Part shown: piece after piece, positions 1-7,678 of the stretch
How the letters are laid out: each line of letters begins with the position of its first letter
Position numbering within the stretch: position 1 is the stretch's first letter
Origin: CAZGMN01 sp964645765
GTDB lineage: Bacteria; Acidobacteriota; Aminicenantia; Aminicenantales; Aminicenantaceae
DNA: 64,000 bases
Direction: 5' to 3'
NCBI GenBank assembly: GCA_964645765.1
Contig: CAZYBE010000016.1
Span: 1-64,000, forward strand
Notes under the pieces: model-generated
Databases searched by the model: none
Seen by the model: the letters and a program-made list of their open reading frames with translations, nothing else
What the model was told of the DNA's origin: nothing
Made by a program: the position numbers and the translations under genes

Positions 1-64
1 TTGAGAGATTTTACTTATATCTTTCCCGAAAAAAGATGTCAACCGAAAACTCAAATAGGAATGG

Positions 65-88
65 GCTCAGGCTGGGTGTCTCGAAAAC
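65..88 (+). repeat. 24 bp intergenic repeat, copy 1
   Basis: Begins GCTCAGGCTGGGTGTCTCGA and ends AAAC. The same 24 bases recur exactly at 61792-61815 and with three changes at 25846-25869, always between genes. Here the repeat lies upstream of the ammonia-lyase gene, and a shorter direct repeat (CGAAAACTCAAA) occurs at 46-57 and 82-93. Function is unknown. Confidence 0.6.
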
Positions 89-179
89 TCAAAAATAAAC
101 TCTTGCCTTGTTGGGGTTCTTCTTATAGATTAATGTGTTTTAAAGCTAAAAGAAGCTTTTGGCTTTAGGAGGGAGGAAA

Positions 180-1703
180 ATGTCAATAACACTCGACGGA
201 CATAGCCTCGATATCGAGAAAGTCGTCCAGGTTGCCAGGAAAAACGAGACCATTGCCATCCATCCCGAAGCGATGAAAAGAATTAGTAAGTGCAGAGACC
301 TTCTAGAGGAGAAAATAAAAAAGGGAGAGATCGTGTACGGAGTCAACACCGGTATCGGCGAGCTCTCAGAAGTTGTCTTGACTCAGGAACAGGTGGAAAA
401 ATACCAAAGATATTTGATTTACAGCCATGCGGCCGGCTATGGCCAGCCTTTGCCGATTGATGTTGTCCGGGCAGCTATCCTCAGCCGGATCAATTGCCAC
501 TGCCACGGCCATTCGGGCCTGAGGCCTGTGGTCGTAGAGACGCTCAAAGAGTTGCTGAACAAAGGGGTCACGCCTGTGATGTGTGAGAAGGGGTCGGTAG
601 GTGCCTGCGGCGACCTTTCTCCGATGGCTCAGATGGCTCTCGTGCTCATGGGAGAGGGCGAAGCTTTTTATAAAGGGGAGAGATTGCCGGCAAAGGAAGC
701 GATGGAGAGGGCAGGCATTCCCATTATTGTCTTTGAAGCCCGCGATGGTCTGGCCACAATCAACGGCTCGAACGTGATTTGCGGAATGGGGGCTTTGGAG
801 ATATACGATGCAGCACGCTGGATAAAGAATTCCGAGATAGCTGCGGCCATGACTCTGGAAGTCCTTAACGCCAACATGAAAGCCTATGACGAAAGACTGC
901 ACAAGGTTCGGGGCTATCCTGGAGCAATCGATGCCAGTGAAAACATCAGGCGGATCACTGATGGAAGCGAGCTCTTGGCTCGGAAGGGGAAAAAAGTTCA
1001 GGATGCCTACAGTCTGCGCAGCAGCCCTCAAGTCATCGGGTCAGCCCGGGATGCCCTCAACTGGGCTCGGAAGATGATCGAGATCGAGCTTAACGGAGCT
1101 GCTGATAACCCCACTTTTTTCCCGGATGAAGACCTGGTTCTGACCGGAGCCAATTTTCAGGCAACTCCGCTGGCATTTGCTCTCGAGCTTTTAGGGATAG
1201 CCATCACCACTGTCTCTGTCCTTTCCGAGAGGAGGACAAACAGGCTGATGAACCCTCATCTGAACATGGGACTTCCCGCTTTTTTAACAAGAGGCGCTGG
1301 GATGTTTTCAGGATTGATGCTTTCCCAATATACGGCAGGAGCCTTGGTCTGCGAGAATAGAATCCTCTGCCATCCTGCAGCAACAGGCTCCATACCCGCT
1401 GCTGCTGACCAGGAAGACTTTGTCAGCATGGGCATGACCTCAGCCCTGAAGACACAGCAGATCATCGATAATGCCCAGGCTGTCCTGGCCATCGAGTTGA
1501 TGGCCGGCGCCCAGGCTATTGATTTTCGAAAGCCGCTCAAACCGGGCAAGGGAGTCCACGCCGCTTATGAGGTCATCAGAAAATATGTGGCTCACCTGGA
1601 TGAAGACCGGCCTCTTTATGGCGATATCAATAAATTGAAAGAAGTCGTTCAATCCGGAGAGATACTCGAAGCTACGGAGCGCGCTGTCGGCAATCTTAAA
1701 TAG
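180..1703 (+). CDS. hutH: Histidine/aromatic amino acid ammonia-lyase with Ala-Cys-Gly MIO triad
   Basis: Cytosolic lyase eliminating ammonia from histidine (urocanate product) or a related aromatic amino acid. The 507-residue length is normal for HutH. The start at 180 is chosen because AGGAGGGAGG lies 5-10 bases upstream; an in-frame ATG at 159 lacks this. Visible family features are catalytic Tyr53 in YGVNTG, the substrate-pocket SHAAG (His83), and QEDFVSMG near the C-terminus, where HutH usually has QEDHVSM. The MIO cofactor triad, normally Ala-Ser-Gly, reads Ala142-Cys143-Gly144. Known work on bacterial HAL shows that cysteine can replace this serine. Other hut genes are absent, so the substrate is not certain. 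It converges with the next gene, 6 bp away. Confidence 0.88.
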   Translation: MSITLDGHSLDIEKVVQVARKNETIAIHPEAMKRISKCRDLLEEKIKKGEIVYGVNTGIGELSEVVLTQEQVEKYQRYLIYSHAAGYGQPLPIDVVRAAILSRINCHCHGHSGLRPVVVETLKELLNKGVTPVMCEKGSVGACGDLSPMAQMALVLMGEGEAFYKGERLPAKEAMERAGIPIIVFEARDGLATINGSNVICGMGALEIYDAARWIKNSEIAAAMTLEVLNANMKAYDERLHKVRGYPGAIDASENIRRITDGSELLARKGKKVQDAYSLRSSPQVIGSARDALNWARKMIEIELNGAADNPTFFPDEDLVLTGANFQATPLAFALELLGIAITTVSVLSERRTNRLMNPHLNMGLPAFLTRGAGMFSGLMLSQYTAGALVCENRILCHPAATGSIPAAADQEDFVSMGMTSALKTQQIIDNAQAVLAIELMAGAQAIDFRKPLKPGKGVHAAYEVIRKYVAHLDEDRPLYGDINKLKEVVQSGEILEATERAVGNLK

Positions 1704-1709
1704 GATGAA

Positions 1710-3173
1710 TTAGAAGAGAAACCTGAAACCGAGCATCATCCTGTAGTTGTCTTTAAAAGAAATGCCGGTTGCCGGTCCTCGGCCTTCAAAGAAGATGGAG
1801 CCTGAAGAATTGACCTTTCTAAAGATGTCAAAACCCAGGTTGGCGATGACCTCTCCATAAGAATAATTTATGCTCTCCTTGGATTTGGTTGTCGCGCCGG
1901 CCCCGGCTCCGACAAAGACTGGACCGAAGTGGTAATTGAAGAGAGCATCAACGATGTAGAAATATTTCCAGCCAGGCACCTTAGAGACATAACCTCCACC
2001 TCCTCCGAGCGCAAAGTCCAGCTTCTTGGGGATAATTTTGTAGAGAAGACCGACACGAAGAGCCGCATAGCCAATATAAGTTCCTCCACCGCGGGCAGCC
2101 AGAGCCCCGGCATCAGCCAGGAAGAGAGTTTTCCTGGGTTTCTTGGGGTTGATCATCACTGAAACTCGAGCAGGCTCGGATATCCCTCCAAAGTCATCCG
2201 TGGTCAGAGCTGTGATAGTATACAAGCCTTCTTTCTCGAATGATTTTTGCCAGGCAAAGGGTTTTTCCGAATCTGTGAAACGGTCAACGACATTCCCGGC
2301 TTCGTCGCTAACTGTGAATTCAACCTTGACGACTTGTCCATCGCTGTCCGTTGAACCTGAACCATCAAGGGCGATAGGCTTTTTCACATACTCCTGAGTG
2401 GGTTTGCATTCCAGTTTGCTCGTCGGCGGAAAATTGATGTAAACCTTAGCCTCGCAAGGATTTTCAGAGGGTTTCCCTTGAATGGTGAAAGCTTTCCCTT
2501 TGAAAGCATACTCGCCCGGCTTGTCAAGCATTGTCTTCCATTGGGCAGAATCAGGAGATAGCTTCTTCGTCTCGATTTTGGTTCCTTCGGGGTTGAAAAC
2601 TTCGAGCTCCATGGATTGGGCATGCTGAGAGCCGCCCATATCCACAGAGATGACATCGTTGATGTTCGCTTTTTCAGGAACGACCTTAAGTCCGCAGGTG
2701 GCATCTTCGACTTTCATCTCTTTGACTTCTTCGGCAACGACCTTAGGAGCCTCTTTTGGCGCTTCCTTAATCCCGATAGTAACATTCACTCCGTTCTCAA
2801 TGCTCTCGATGTAGTAAGGGGGAATTTCTCCAGTCATATCAAAAACCACTCTGGCGATGTTGGACTGAAACATGCCTGTTCTGATGGAACGGACTCCTAA
2901 ATAATTCACCGCGTAAGAAGGGGCGGCATTAATCTTCTCCAAGTTAATGAAATCGATCACCAGCCTGCTGGGGTTTGCTAGCACAAACTGGTGGCGAAGG
3001 GTGAAGACGTTGAAGAGAATTTTGACATCCAGTCTATCGGCTTCTTTAGAGATAAGAATTCTTTCCAGAACTCCTGTCTTTTTAGGAACCTCTTGTGCTC
3101 TTGAATAAGAGAGCAACATCAGGGAAAGAACAACCAAAAAGAGGCATGAAAAAAATATGGCCTTTTTCTTCAT
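1710..3173 (-). CDS. Outer-membrane protein with AMIN and PKD-like domains
   Basis: An exported 487-residue protein. An N-terminal signal peptide (about 1-26) is followed by an AMIN-type domain (about 35-130: VLERILISKEADRLDVKI, SRLVIDF), a linker and Ig-like segment, a PKD-like domain (about 255-345, with DGSGSTDSDG), and a C-terminal beta-barrel-like region ending in the terminal Phe (FRFLF) typical of BAM substrates. AMIN domains bind cell-envelope polymers or place proteins at the septum or secretin. The start is the second of two adjacent ATGs, because AAGGAGG sits 6 bases upstream of it. A role in anchoring the outer membrane or in secretion is inference. Confidence 0.7.
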   Translation of the reverse strand: MKKKAIFFSCLFLVVLSLMLLSYSRAQEVPKKTGVLERILISKEADRLDVKILFNVFTLRHQFVLANPSRLVIDFINLEKINAAPSYAVNYLGVRSIRTGMFQSNIARVVFDMTGEIPPYYIESIENGVNVTIGIKEAPKEAPKVVAEEVKEMKVEDATCGLKVVPEKANINDVISVDMGGSQHAQSMELEVFNPEGTKIETKKLSPDSAQWKTMLDKPGEYAFKGKAFTIQGKPSENPCEAKVYINFPPTSKLECKPTQEYVKKPIALDGSGSTDSDGQVVKVEFTVSDEAGNVVDRFTDSEKPFAWQKSFEKEGLYTITALTTDDFGGISEPARVSVMINPKKPRKTLFLADAGALAARGGGTYIGYAALRVGLLYKIIPKKLDFALGGGGGYVSKVPGWKYFYIVDALFNYHFGPVFVGAGAGATTKSKESINYSYGEVIANLGFDIFRKVNSSGSIFFEGRGPATGISFKDNYRMMLGFRFLF

Positions 3174-3241
3174 CATTCTCCTCCTTCATAAAGACATACT
3201 TCTTTGGGGACATATAACACAAGAAGGAATGAATTGCAAGG

Positions 3242-3751
3242 CTAGGCCGACTGAATTGGAAATCTTTCAATCAAGAGGTCAACCGCTTGCTTCAGAGTTG
3301 TGTGTTTCTTGTTGATGTCTCGCTCGTAGTTGATGACAAAGCTGAAGGCATCCCCTTCTAAGCCTTCGCAGAAGCAGAAGTATTCCTTTTTATCAGCGTC
3401 GATCAAGAAAGATGATTCTTGGCCGTGGAAGGGACATTTTGCCAGATATTGGTTCTCGGTCCCTATCTTTTCTCCAGAAATCCCGTAGTCTTTCATCAAG
3501 GCCAGAAAATCGACTGATTTCTCAATCGCTTCCATCTTTTTGGTGAGGTCGGTATCGGCGTCGTGGATAAGCTTCAGCTGCCGCAGGACAGAGAAGACTC
3601 CTTCTGCGCCGCAGTCTTCGCAGACAGTCGCTGCCTCTTTGGACTCGATGACTTTTTTTGTTCCGTCCTCCTTGACTTCTTTGCTGAAAGAAAGGGTGAA
3701 ATAGGGATTCTTGGGGTCAATGTCTTTGCCGCATATTTTACATTGGTTCAT
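3242..3751 (-). CDS. CHC2-type zinc-finger protein
   Basis: A 169-residue cytosolic protein. It has an N-terminal CxxC (CKICGK) pairing with a later CxxC (CEDCGA), then a DnaG-like CHC2 finger: YLAKCPFHGQ followed by the YFCFC pair, and GDAFSFVI, which matches the GDVFTFV strand of primase fingers. There is no TOPRIM or primase catalytic domain, so it is not DnaG; it probably binds DNA or RNA through the fingers. The start is MNQCKIC, with AAAGGAGAGG just upstream; the longer reading adds only five residues. Function unknown. Confidence 0.65.
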   Translation of the reverse strand: MNQCKICGKDIDPKNPYFTLSFSKEVKEDGTKKVIESKEAATVCEDCGAEGVFSVLRQLKLIHDADTDLTKKMEAIEKSVDFLALMKDYGISGEKIGTENQYLAKCPFHGQESSFLIDADKKEYFCFCEGLEGDAFSFVINYERDINKKHTTLKQAVDLLIERFPIQSA

Positions 3752-3852
3752 GCCCTCTCCTTTCATCTTGAATCTCCACGAAAGAATTATAGTTTATTCT
3801 TTTCTGGCGAAAAATCAAGAAAACGCTTAGCATCTCTATGTCCGTGATCAGG

Positions 3853-4040
3853 AAAGGCTTTGGAAAATAGCCTCGCTCCCAATCGGATTTTTAACGCCAT
3901 CTCCATTCGCTCTTCTCGGCGGCTGCGCAACTCGCTTCGCTCAGACATGCTCGCCGCCCGACTCCGTCGGGTTCCCTCGAAGAGCGAACTCCGATGGCTA
4001 AATCCTCAATGGTCGCTGCGGCTATTTCCCAAAGCCCTTT
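3853..4040. repeat. MITE-like imperfect palindrome
   Basis: About 188 bp whose ends are inverted repeats: left arm AAAGGCTTTGGAAAATAGCC (3853-3872), right arm 4020-4040 whose reverse complement differs by one gap and one mismatch. Inner segments also pair (TTCGCTCTTC at about 3907 with GAAGAGCG at about 3978; GGCGGC with GCCGCC), so one strand can fold into a long hairpin. No protein-coding capacity is apparent. The right end falls inside the recO stop codon, so it may be an inserted miniature element. Other copies were not seen in the window. Confidence 0.55.
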
Positions 4041-4767
4041 ATAAATAGCGAAGAGTTTTTGGCTCTCTTTCGAGATGAAAGATGATAATTTCCTGAAGGG
4101 TCTTTTTGATGGTTTCGAGCTGCGAGGGAGAGAAGGGAAGTGGGCATTCTCCTGGAGGGGGGTTGCTTTTAATCCATTCCATGAACGCTTCCATTTCAGG
4201 CCTGACTTCTTCTTTTTTTTGGGGTGCGCACCGGTCGCAGAAGATGCCATCCCTTTTCGGAGATAGCCATCCAGTCTCGGTGAGTGTTTTTCGGCATTTT
4301 TTACATTTTTTAAAATCCGGAAGCACTCCATTGATCTTGAGAAGCCAGGCTTCAAAATATCGAGTGAGAAAGTTCAGGTCTCCACCGGCTTTGAGCGAGC
4401 GGAGAGCAGAAAGCAGCAGCCGGTAAAGGAGGTCGTCTTTTGCATGCGAGGGCGAGAATTCCTCAGTTAGCTCTGAGAAATAACTCAAAGTAAAAGCCCT
4501 TTTCGGCTCATTCTGAATCTCAAAAAAAGATTCGAGAAGGTCGCAATGACTGACGGTGACCAGGTCTTTTCTCTCTTTCTCGTAATAGAAGGATTTGACC
4601 AGAGACAAAGGCTCCAGGCTGCTTCCGAAACGATTTCCGAATTTTCGAGCCCCTTTGGCGATTCCCTTTATGACTCCTTTGTCGCGTGAGAAAAAGATAA
4701 CGATTTTATCCTGTTCGCCGACATCGAAGCTTCTCAAGACAATCGCTTCTGATTGTTCGATAGGCAT
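4039..4767 (-). CDS. recO: DNA repair protein RecO
   Basis: A 242-residue recombination mediator that helps load RecA on SSB-coated DNA with RecR. It opens with the OB-fold segment (EAIVLRSFDVGEQDKIVIFF, then KGIAKGARK) and has the C-terminal four-cysteine zinc site (CKKC and CDRC). Length is typical. The last codons lie at the edge of the palindromic element. The 5' flank is repeat copy A, whose minus-strand promoter points into this gene. The first 50 codons are duplicated at 7121-7270 with three base changes, showing that this locus was rearranged. Confidence 0.92.
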   Translation of the reverse strand: MPIEQSEAIVLRSFDVGEQDKIVIFFSRDKGVIKGIAKGARKFGNRFGSSLEPLSLVKSFYYEKERKDLVTVSHCDLLESFFEIQNEPKRAFTLSYFSELTEEFSPSHAKDDLLYRLLLSALRSLKAGGDLNFLTRYFEAWLLKINGVLPDFKKCKKCRKTLTETGWLSPKRDGIFCDRCAPQKKEEVRPEMEAFMEWIKSNPPPGECPLPFSPSQLETIKKTLQEIIIFHLEREPKTLRYL

Positions 4768-4780
4768 TTTTATTTATTCA

Positions 4781-4984
4781 AGGGATAAGAAATTCGTTTT
4801 CTGCGGCGATGGCTGAGCGAACATTCATTCATCGATTTTACCTCGTCCCATCTTCATGGATGATAAATCACGACGTGAAGGGGTGTCAAGTCGAGCTGAG
4901 AATAGCGAGAGGCGTGGCACAGAGGGCGCGGGGAACCTCAAAAGCGCCAGAAATCGCCTGTGAATCTTCCCTTGTCCTCTCCTC
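4781..4984 (-). repeat. Promoter-bearing ~190 bp repeat, copy A
   Basis: One of three dispersed direct copies (also about 6929-7120 and 12047-12234), all in the same orientation and nearly gap-free, each just upstream of a minus-strand gene. All carry an identical minus-strand promoter and a short conserved leader ORF (here MNVRSAIAAENEFLIP, stop). The far boundary with copy C is at the CTTGTCCTCTCCTC stretch. This copy precedes recO. Confidence 0.8.
4860..4889 (-). promoter_or_regulatory. Sigma-70-like promoter in repeat copy A (recO)
   Basis: Read on the minus strand: TTGACA (4884-4889), 18 bp spacer, TATCAT (4860-4865). The predicted transcription start near 4853 lies about 85 bases upstream of the recO ATG. 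The hexamers and spacing are identical in the other two copies. Not experimentally shown. Confidence 0.55.
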
Positions 4985-5071
4985 TCTCACTCACCAGGAG
5001 CTCTCCAGACGCACGCGGGAGGCCCGAGCCAGTGGCGGCCAGAATACGCTCACCAAATCAAGGTTGAGCTG

Positions 5072-5494
5072 CTACTTCGCTTTCTGCCCTTTGATAGTCT
5101 GATGCTGATGCGCTCCCTTGGTGGCATGAATCAGAAACCCGTCCTCTCCGGGCAGCCAGACCTCAGCCAGCACATAGTCTGTTACGTATTCCGTATACGA
5201 CGGCTCAAAGTTCCCGACCATGTCGAAGACAAGCTGGGGCTCCTGGAGGGAGGGCTTTGGCTGCTCCAACCTCTGGATAAAAGGAACTAAGACTTCCTCG
5301 CCATTCGGTTCCCGCCTTAAAGCGACCTGTTTGTCTCCTTTCTGGGCCACCCAATATTCCCCCGCCGAGAACTTCTTGCCGCCCGCTTCGAACTTGAACG
5401 GGATTTTAAAAATGCCCTGAGCATGGGCCACAGTACCGCCCGCGATGAAGCCAAAGGCAAATGCCACCACAGCCAAACTGACCAAACGTTTCAT
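5072..5494 (-). CDS. Small exported protein, unknown function
   Basis: A 140-residue protein with a clear signal peptide (MKRLVSLAVVAFAFG to AHAQ, about residues 1-25). The mature part is beta-rich (FKIPFKFEAGGKKF, SAGEYWVAQ, VLVPFIQRL) and resembles small secreted acidobacterial proteins with an 'FPFxF..AGxYxV' pattern. The start is the ATG at 5494; the longer open frame upstream is a shadow of the aminotransferase gene. It begins 14 bases after the aminotransferase stop, so the two are probably co-transcribed. Both are GC-richer than the surrounding genes. Function not recognised. Confidence 0.65.
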   Translation of the reverse strand: MKRLVSLAVVAFAFGFIAGGTVAHAQGIFKIPFKFEAGGKKFSAGEYWVAQKGDKQVALRREPNGEEVLVPFIQRLEQPKPSLQEPQLVFDMVGNFEPSYTEYVTDYVLAEVWLPGEDGFLIHATKGAHQHQTIKGQKAK

Positions 5495-5508
5495 ATGAAT
5501 TCTCACAA

Positions 5509-6888
5509 TTACCAGATACTCGCCCATTGCACGCCCTCCATTGGGCCACCCCGAGCCGCCGCCTGTGTGGTCGGAACTCCATTTTTGAGGGCGTCTTCCA
5601 TGGCCATCACGAATGTGTCGATCTCCTCGAGCGTCGTGTAGACGTTCGGCGACACGCGGATAGCCTGATAATCGAAAACTTGATTGGGTGGAGCTCCACC
5701 GACAAGCGGCACCACGATAATCCGGTATTTGTCCATCAGAAACTTCGCGAGGTCCCTGACGTCGATCCCTTCGATATTGACTGTCGCCACCCCCCATGCC
5801 TCCGCCGGCTCGCTGAGGTTCGTCAGGATCTTAACGCGTGGATACTTCTTCAGGGCATTGGCCCAGCGCAACGTCAGGTAGCGCAGCCGCGCCGCCTTGC
5901 GTTCGGCTCCGATGGCCTGATGGAACGCCAGCGCTTCGCCGAGCGCCGCCCGAATGGCCCAGGGGTGCGTGCCGATCGCCTCGAACTTGCGAATGTCGTC
6001 GTCCTGCCTTTCCGGCGCCGCTTGAAGCGGCCAGAATTTCGGGATCATTTCCCGGCGCACATACAGGCAGCCGTTGCCGATCGGCGCCAGCAGCCACTTA
6101 TGGAGGCTCACGCCGTAAGCGTCGCATTCAAGGTCCCGCAACTTGAACGGAAAATGCCCAAGCGCGTGCGCGCCGTCAACGATCGTGACAATCCCCTTCG
6201 AGCGAGCCAGCCGGGAAAGCCGCTGCACGGGAAAAAGCTGGGCCGTCAGGTTGGTAATGTGACAGAAATGGAAGACTTTCGTCCGCGGCGTGATAGCTTT
6301 CTCAAACCGCTGATAGAGATCGTCTTGGGTCGTCGGCACCGGAAACTGGAGACGCGTCACCTTGATTCCTTCGCGCCGCAGGCGCTGGTCCCAAGTGGTG
6401 AGCATGCGGGGGTAATCCTGCTCGGTCGTGATCACCTCGTCGCCCGCCTTGAGGTCGATCCCGTTCTGGGCGATCTGCAGCGCCTCGCTGGCCCCGCGCG
6501 TCAGCGCCAACTCTTCCGGGTCGCAACCGAACTCGGCCGCCATCCGCAGCCGAATCGTCTCCACGTTCCTGGCAATCATGCCCTGGTAATGGACGGGCAA
6601 CATGTTGATCATGTCCATATAACGCCAGACCGATTCGAGCACCACCCGAGGGCAGGGGCAGGTAAAGCCGTTATTGAGGTTGGTGAGCGTGCGGTCCAGC
6701 TTGAAGGCTAACTGAATCTCCCTCCAGTAGAACTCGTCTTTCGCCACCTCTTCGGGTGATCGGTCCGCAACCGTCTGCGAGGCAGCTTCGATGCGCTCGA
6801 AGCCGCTGGCCTTGGCGGCATAGGCGGTCGCCCCCAAGGCGCCGAACATCCGTAGAAACGCTCGTCGACTCCACATTGCCGATTTCAT
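5509..6888 (-). CDS. Tat-exported class V aminotransferase (isopenicillin N epimerase-like)
   Basis: A 459-residue PLP enzyme of the aminotransferase class V/cysteine desulfurase fold. The N-terminus has a twin-arginine signal (SRRAFLRMFGALGA), indicating folded export. PLP features are the substrate-loop NNG (TNLNNGFTCPCP), the Asp of IVDGAHALG and the Schiff-base lysine in SLHKWL. The C-terminal domain ends with RVSPNVYTTLEEID. Strong ribosome site AAGGAGGT 7 bases before ATG. Its GC content is higher than recO or gatB, and it lies with the small exported gene between repeat copies A and B, which suggests acquisition. Substrate unknown; a racemase/epimerase, lyase or desulfurase role is possible. 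Confidence 0.85.
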   Translation of the reverse strand: MKSAMWSRRAFLRMFGALGATAYAAKASGFERIEAASQTVADRSPEEVAKDEFYWREIQLAFKLDRTLTNLNNGFTCPCPRVVLESVWRYMDMINMLPVHYQGMIARNVETIRLRMAAEFGCDPEELALTRGASEALQIAQNGIDLKAGDEVITTEQDYPRMLTTWDQRLRREGIKVTRLQFPVPTTQDDLYQRFEKAITPRTKVFHFCHITNLTAQLFPVQRLSRLARSKGIVTIVDGAHALGHFPFKLRDLECDAYGVSLHKWLLAPIGNGCLYVRREMIPKFWPLQAAPERQDDDIRKFEAIGTHPWAIRAALGEALAFHQAIGAERKAARLRYLTLRWANALKKYPRVKILTNLSEPAEAWGVATVNIEGIDVRDLAKFLMDKYRIIVVPLVGGAPPNQVFDYQAIRVSPNVYTTLEEIDTFVMAMEDALKNGVPTTQAAARGGPMEGVQWASIW

Positions 6889-6928
6889 GTCAGACCTCCT
6901 TGCTATTGTCCATTATTCAATTAATTTT

Positions 6929-7120
6929 AAGGGATAAGAAACTCGTTTTTTGCGGCGATGACTGAGCGAGCATTCATGCGTCAATTTTACTTCGTCCCAG
7001 CGTCATGGATGATAAATCACGACGTGAAGGGATGTCAAGTCGAGCTGAGAATAGCGGGAGGCGGGCTCAGAGGGCGCGGGGAACCTCAAAAGCGCCAGAA
7101 ATCGCCTGGAAATCTTCCCT
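6929..7120 (-). repeat. Promoter-bearing ~190 bp repeat, copy B
   Basis: Same element and orientation as copies A and C. On the minus strand it carries the promoter and a leader ORF (MNARSVIAAKNEFLIP, stop) and leads into the Tat aminotransferase. On the right it is joined exactly at 7120/7121 to a recO 5' fragment, whereas in copy A the intact recO lies on the other side, so the order repeat-recO is inverted relative to copy A's context. Confidence 0.8.
7009..7038 (-). promoter_or_regulatory. Sigma-70-like promoter in repeat copy B (aminotransferase)
   Basis: Minus strand TTGACA (7033-7038), 18 bp spacer, TATCAT (7009-7014); identical to copies A and C. The predicted start near 7002 gives a leader of about 115 bases before the aminotransferase ATG. 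Confidence 0.55.
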
Positions 7121-7270
7121 GCTGCTTCCGAAACGATTTCCGAATTTTCGAGCCCCTTTGGCGATTCCCTTTATGATTCCTTTGTCGCGTGAGAAAAAGA
7201 TAACGGTTTTATCCTGTTCGCCGACATCGAAGCTTCTCAAGACAATAGCTTCTGATTGTTCGATAGGCAT
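7121..7270 (-). pseudogene. recO: Duplicated 5' fragment of recO (first 50 codons)
   Basis: These 150 bases match 4618-4767 without gaps and with three substitutions; the encoded peptide differs from RecO at two positions (I to T, V to I). The open frame runs on into repeat B for about 17 codons (REDFQAISGAFEVPRAL) and stops, so no OB-fold is completed. It is a remnant of recombination or insertion at recO and not a second gene. Confidence 0.9.
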
Positions 7271-7543
7271 GTTTTAGGGGAAACATATTATGCGTCTGAG
7301 GAGTTAGATAAAGCTTGTGAAGAATATGAAAAAATAACTTCGCTCACAGTTGGGAAACTCAAGTATGGCGACATCTACGCCAGAAGCTTCTACATGCTCG
7401 GCAAGATCTTTGAGAAGAAGGGCAATAAAGACAAAGCCATAGAGAATTACGGAAAATTCCTTGACCTCTGGAAAGACGCTGACCAAGGTATGACTGAGGT
7501 TGAGGATGCCGGGAAGAGGCTGGCCGGGCTGAAGATCCAATAA
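7271..7543 (+). pseudogene. 3' fragment of a tetratricopeptide-repeat gene
   Basis: About 90 codons ending in a normal stop. It contains TPR-like helices (YARSFYMLGKIFEKKGNKDKA then IENYGKFLDLWKDA). The tail ending in KRLAGLK resembles the C-terminus of large TPR proteins or TPR-kinases common in acidobacteria. The 5' part is missing: in-frame sequence begins at the junction with the recO fragment, and there is no ribosome site. It is probably a truncated relic created by the same rearrangement. Confidence 0.65.
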
Positions 7544-7678
7544 AAAAAGGGAATCACAGCCGCATCGACGGAATCGGGCTCTTAGCCGGCACTTTCTCTT
7601 TGAAATTTCCGCGAAGTCGGAGTAAGATATTGAAAGATATAGAAAAGTCCATTCGTGAAGGGAGGCAGTTAGAAAGAA

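Noticed and set aside
5527..6711. 394-codon plus-strand frame opposite the aminotransferase
   Set aside because: Shadow of a GC-rich gene with no motif and no start signal.
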